Positions 6,498 through 8,951 of a DNA stretch of 8,951 nucleotides are shown in pieces. The position numbers were made by a program, and so were the translations under genes. A model generated the notes under the pieces. That model was not told the DNA's origin and did no database searches. It was given only the letters and a program-made list of their open reading frames with translations. This DNA comes from an uncultured Kiloniellales bacterium (lineage in GTDB: Bacteria; Pseudomonadota; Alphaproteobacteria; Kiloniellales; JAKSDN01), in assembly GCA_937974415.1 (NCBI GenBank), contig CALJXB010000051.1:1-8951 (forward strand), given 5' to 3'. Positions within the stretch are counted from its first letter, which is position 1, and the number at the start of each line of letters is the position of its first letter.

Positions 6498-7496
6498 ATG
6501 AGGATCGAGCAACCATATCTTTTGTTCTTGGGGGATGCGCCCGATCAGCTCGCCGCCAAGACGGCGCAGGGGGTCAAGGACTGGCGGCCGGAGACCTGTG
6601 TCGGGCAGCTCAGGTTTACCGACTGCAACGCCGACCTGGGCCTTTCCGATATGAGCCTGAGCGAGGGCCTCGAGAAGGGTGCGAAGACCCTGGTCGTCGG
6701 CGTCGCCAACCGGGGCGGGGTCATCTCGGAGGCTTGGACCGAGGTCCTGGTGAAGGCGCTCGATCTGGGCTTCGATCTTGCGTCGGGTTTGCACAACAAG
6801 CTGGCCGACGTTCCCGCGTTGGCGGCGGCGGCTGAGCGGAACGGCCGCCAGCTGTTCGATGTGCGCCATCCCACGGAAACCTTCTCGATCGGCGACGGCA
6901 AGAAGCGGCCGGGCAAGCGCCTGCTCACCGTCGGCACCGACTGCTCCTGCGGCAAGATGTATACCTCGCTCGCCCTGGAGCGGGAGATGCGAGCGCGTGG
7001 CATCAAGGCGGATTTCCGGGCGACCGGCCAGACCGGGATCCTGATCGCCGGCGCCGGCGTATCGATCGACGCGGTTGTGGCCGACTTCATTTCCGGCGCC
7101 AGCGAGAGCCTGAGCCCGGCCAACGACGCAGACCACTGGGACCTGGTCGAGGGGCAGGGATCTCTGTTCCACGCGTCCTTCGCGGGCGTGAGCCTGGGCT
7201 TGTTGCACGGCTCGCAACCCGATGTGATCGTCATGTGCCACGAACCCACGCGCGAGCACATGCGCGGCCTGCCGGTCTATGCTTTGCCAGAAATTCAACC
7301 CTGCATCGAGACGAATCTTGCTGCCGCGCGCCTGACCAACCCGGAGGTCGTCTGTGCCGGCCTCTCCGTCAACACCTCGCGCCTGGACCCGGAGGCGGCG
7401 AAAGCCTGCCTAGCCGAACTGGAGGACAAGATCGGTCTGCCGGCGGTCGATCCGATGCGCGATGGGGTGGGACGGCTGGTGGACAAGATCGCCTAG
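6498..7496 (+). CDS. dgcN: D-glutamate N-acetyltransferase DgcN (DUF1611 family)
   Basis: DgcN acetylates D-glutamate to N-acetyl-D-glutamate, the first step of the DgcN-DgcA D-glutamate catabolic route described in marine Proteobacteria. The 332-residue protein has the DUF1611 N-terminal domain (PYLLFLGDAPDQLAAKTAQG, residues 6-25; VGVANRGG, 67-74; SGLHNKL, 96-102; DVRHP, 121-125). The C-terminal domain carries a P-loop-like GTDCSCGKM (146-154) followed by YTSLALE, then ATGQTGILIAG (175-185), GQGSL (219-223) and MCHEPTREHMRG (246-257). The P-loop has Met where Walker A proteins carry Ser/Thr. An alternative ATG at 6480 would add six residues (MSAGGN); I prefer 6498 because of the closer ribosome site and family alignment. 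dgcA follows after 34 bases, and this pairing is the strongest support for the specific name. Older annotation would call it a DUF1611 protein. Cytoplasmic. Confidence 0.9.
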   Translation: MRIEQPYLLFLGDAPDQLAAKTAQGVKDWRPETCVGQLRFTDCNADLGLSDMSLSEGLEKGAKTLVVGVANRGGVISEAWTEVLVKALDLGFDLASGLHNKLADVPALAAAAERNGRQLFDVRHPTETFSIGDGKKRPGKRLLTVGTDCSCGKMYTSLALEREMRARGIKADFRATGQTGILIAGAGVSIDAVVADFISGASESLSPANDADHWDLVEGQGSLFHASFAGVSLGLLHGSQPDVIVMCHEPTREHMRGLPVYALPEIQPCIETNLAAARLTNPEVVCAGLSVNTSRLDPEAAKACLAELEDKIGLPAVDPMRDGVGRLVDKIA

Positions 7497-7530
7497 TTCC
7501 GCGAGACCGTCGGCCTGCTTCGAGCGACCC

Positions 7531-8511
7531 ATGATTGAACTCACCGTCCGCCACGAGACCTTCCCGCTCGCGAACACCTTCACGATCTCGCGCGGTAGCC
7601 GGACCCAGTCGGATGTCGTCCTGGTCGAGCTGACCCAGGACGGCGTGACCGGGCGCGGGGAATGTTTGCCCTACGCGCGTTACGGCGAGACGATCGACGG
7701 TGTCGTCGAGACCATCCAGAGCCAGCGCAAGGCCTTGGCCCAAGGCCTGGATCGCATAGGTTTGCAGAAGGCCCTTCCGTCGGGCGCCGCCCGCAATGCG
7801 CTCGACTGCGCGTTTTGGGACCTGGAGGCCAAGCAGGCCGGCTGCCGAGTATGGGAGCTGCTCGGACGGCCCGAGCCGGGGCCGGTCGTCACGGCCTATA
7901 CGCTGTCGCTGGATAGTGCGGAGAAAATGGGCGAGGCCGCCGCGAAGGAAGCCGAGCGGCCGCTTCTCAAGTTGAAGCTGGCGGGGCCGGAGAACCTCGA
8001 CAGAATCGCGGCGGTGCGTGGCCGGGCACCGCATGCGCGCATCATCCTGGACGCCAACGAAGGCTGGACACCGGCAATCTACGCCGAACTGGCGCCCCAT
8101 CTGGCGGTGCTTGGAGTTGCACTGGTCGAGCAGCCCTTGCCGGCCGGCGACGATCAGGCCCTCGCCACCATGCAACGTCCGGTGCCGGTCTGCGCCGATG
8201 AATCCTGCCACGACACCGCCAGTCTCGAGAGGCTGGTCGGGCTCTACGACGTGATCAACATCAAGCTCGACAAGACCGGCGGCTTGACCGAGGCCCTCAC
8301 CCTCGAAGGTGCGGCCAGGGCCCATGGCCTGCGCGTCATGGTGGGCTGCATGTTGGCCACTTCGCTGTCGATGGCGCCGGCAATTTTGGTAGCGCAGGAG
8401 GCTGAGGTGGTCGACCTCGACGGCCCGCTTCTGCTGGCCCGGGATCGGCCCAACGGCCTGCGCTACGAGGGGAGCGAGGTTTACCCGTCGACGCCGGTCC
8501 TGTGGGGCTGA
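7531..8511 (+). CDS. dgcA: N-acetyl-D-glutamate racemase DgcA (enolase superfamily, dipeptide epimerase-like)
   Basis: DgcA converts N-acetyl-D-glutamate to N-acetyl-L-glutamate, which a deacetylase then turns into L-glutamate. The 326-residue length is normal for the dipeptide-epimerase branch of the enolase superfamily (muconate lactonising subgroup). The capping domain spans about 1-115, with the 20s loop at TFTISRGSR (16-24). The barrel carries catalytic KxK K147/K149 (LLKLKL), Mg2+ ligands D174 (ILDANEGW), E200 (VEQPLP) and D223 (CADES), and the opposite general base K248 (NIKLDKTGG). A GCM..TSLSMAPA segment and the DLDGP motif (295-299) complete the active site. All catalytic residues are intact. 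The frame is open upstream to 7462, overlapping dgcN, but ATG 7531 gives the standard N-terminus MIELTV and leaves a 34-base gap; its Shine-Dalgarno is weak, so coupling to dgcN is possible. The main alternative is L-Ala-D/L-Glu epimerase; the adjacent dgcN favours DgcA. Confidence 0.9.
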   Translation: MIELTVRHETFPLANTFTISRGSRTQSDVVLVELTQDGVTGRGECLPYARYGETIDGVVETIQSQRKALAQGLDRIGLQKALPSGAARNALDCAFWDLEAKQAGCRVWELLGRPEPGPVVTAYTLSLDSAEKMGEAAAKEAERPLLKLKLAGPENLDRIAAVRGRAPHARIILDANEGWTPAIYAELAPHLAVLGVALVEQPLPAGDDQALATMQRPVPVCADESCHDTASLERLVGLYDVINIKLDKTGGLTEALTLEGAARAHGLRVMVGCMLATSLSMAPAILVAQEAEVVDLDGPLLLARDRPNGLRYEGSEVYPSTPVLWG

Positions 8512-8525
8512 TCGTTCACGCCGAA

Positions 8526-8846
8526 TTAGTTATCCCGCTTGCGTTGCCGGCCGCGCCGCCGCGCAGGCCGGCTCACCGTTAGATCGCTGCTGCCGGCGGC
8601 CTGCCGTAGCAGGTCGACTAACTTTCCGCAGGCGCCCTCGGGCAAAGGGCCTTCGGTCAGGTCATAGGTTTCGAGCAGCCTCTTCGCTGCGTCGGCCGGG
8701 TCGCGATCGACGCCGAGCCTGAGCGTCCAAGCCAGTATCACGTCCTCCGCCGGGCCGGGAAATTCAGGGCCCATCAGCAGGACTTCCCGGATGACGCCGC
8801 CGGGATCATCAGGCGAATGATGGGGAGAGAGATATTTCGTGGCCAT
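8526..8846 (-). CDS. Small hypothetical protein with basic C-terminal tail
   Basis: I do not recognise a family for this 106-residue protein. It starts MATKYLSPHHSPDD, has an acidic to neutral, probably helical middle (EDVILAWTLRLG, about 34-45; DPADAAKRLLETYDL, about 49-63; CGKLVDLLRQAAG, about 73-85), and ends in a strongly basic tail, RPARRRGRQRKRDN (93-106). No signal peptide, membrane segment or metal motif is visible. A GGGA element lies about 8 bases before the ATG. The gene converges on dgcA with only 14 bases between stop codons, and starts 24 bases after the stop of the next minus-strand gene, so it probably shares that gene's transcript. The tail could contact nucleic acid, but this is a guess. 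The codon pattern and start context make it a likely real gene. Confidence 0.65.
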   Translation of the reverse strand: MATKYLSPHHSPDDPGGVIREVLLMGPEFPGPAEDVILAWTLRLGVDRDPADAAKRLLETYDLTEGPLPEGACGKLVDLLRQAAGSSDLTVSRPARRRGRQRKRDN

Positions 8847-8870
8847 GGCGATGTTCCCGGTGACGCAGGG

Positions 8871-8951
8871 TTAGAGACGTTTGAAAAGGTTCAAGCGCTT
8901 GGGGTGCGTGAAGCTGTAGCCGTTCGCCGTGCGCTCGGCGGTCCGTTCGAA
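8871..8951 (-). CDS. C-terminal end of an unidentified minus-strand gene, cut by window edge
   Basis: The frame is open from base 8951 to a TAA at 8873-8871 and gives 26 residues ending in NGYSFTHPKRLNLFKRL. The segment reads like a true protein terminus (mixed aromatic and basic residues), but it is too short to assign. The 24-base gap to the next gene on the same strand is typical of an operon. It may also be a chance open stretch, since 26 codons without a stop is not rare in G+C-rich DNA. Confidence 0.45.
   Translation of the reverse strand, partial: FERTAERTANGYSFTHPKRLNLFKRL

Noticed and set aside
5459..6499. Minus-strand open frame of 346 codons opposite the LysR gene
   Set aside because: No recognisable motifs, and fully antisense to a clear LysR regulator; a shadow frame.
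7462..7530. N-terminal extension of DgcA overlapping dgcN
   Set aside because: The extra residues are Trp/Ser/Arg-rich, unlike the family; MIELTV at 7531 is the expected beginning.
7369..8325. Minus-strand open frame of 318 codons opposite dgcA
   Set aside because: Composition is that of an antisense shadow; the opposite strand encodes an intact enolase-superfamily active site.
8512..8525. Bidirectional terminator between the convergent dgcA and small hypothetical genes
   Set aside because: Only 14 bases separate the stop codons and no stem-loop or T-run is visible there.

Overview
The window is G+C-rich chromosomal DNA with tightly packed genes and long spurious open frames opposite most genes. 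Protein styles (an alphaproteobacterial type LysR N-terminus with WDDLR and LSAAAR..VTQPTVGRRL, a DinF-type MATE pump, a two-domain Sua5) suggest an alphaproteobacterium, perhaps a marine or soil Rhodospirillales/Rhodobacterales-like organism. That placement is inference. No rRNA, tRNA, CRISPR array, insertion sequence or phage gene was seen.

Left block (1-5298, all minus strand). Reading in the direction of transcription, a probable four-gene operon contains: a gamma-glutamyltransferase-like Ntn hydrolase (5298-3514), a MATE-family efflux transporter (3492-2137), the tRNA t6A enzyme Sua5/TsaC (2079-1087), and a D-2-hydroxyglutarate dehydrogenase-like FAD oxidoreductase (1034 to beyond base 1, C-terminus missing). 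Gaps are 21, 57 and 52 bases, with no obvious terminator between genes. The GGT-like enzyme keeps the threonine nucleophile but has lost several residues that hold the glutamyl group in classical GGT, and it lacks a signal peptide.

Centre (5299-5482). A 184-base divergent intergenic region has a conspicuously AT-rich segment (about 5400-5462) with repeated TAAAC...AATT elements that look like LysR operators. A related element overlaps the stop codon of the LysR gene, just upstream of dgcN.

Right block (5483-8511, plus strand). A LysR-type regulator is followed by dgcN (D-glutamate N-acetyltransferase, DUF1611 family) and dgcA (enolase-superfamily N-acetyl-D-glutamate racemase). Together these form the recognised D-glutamate catabolic route: D-Glu to N-acetyl-D-Glu to N-acetyl-L-Glu, which is then deacetylated to L-Glu. 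The LysR gene is the likely regulator (dgcR-like). The deacetylase is not recognisable in the window.

Right edge (8526-8951, minus strand). A small unrecognised protein with a very basic tail converges on dgcA with only 14 bases between stop codons. Upstream of it is the last 26 codons of another minus-strand gene cut by the window edge.

The point most worth following up is the divergent pairing of a known D-glutamate module with a GGT-fold amidohydrolase of altered substrate pocket plus an exporter, with shared operator-like repeats in the promoter regions.
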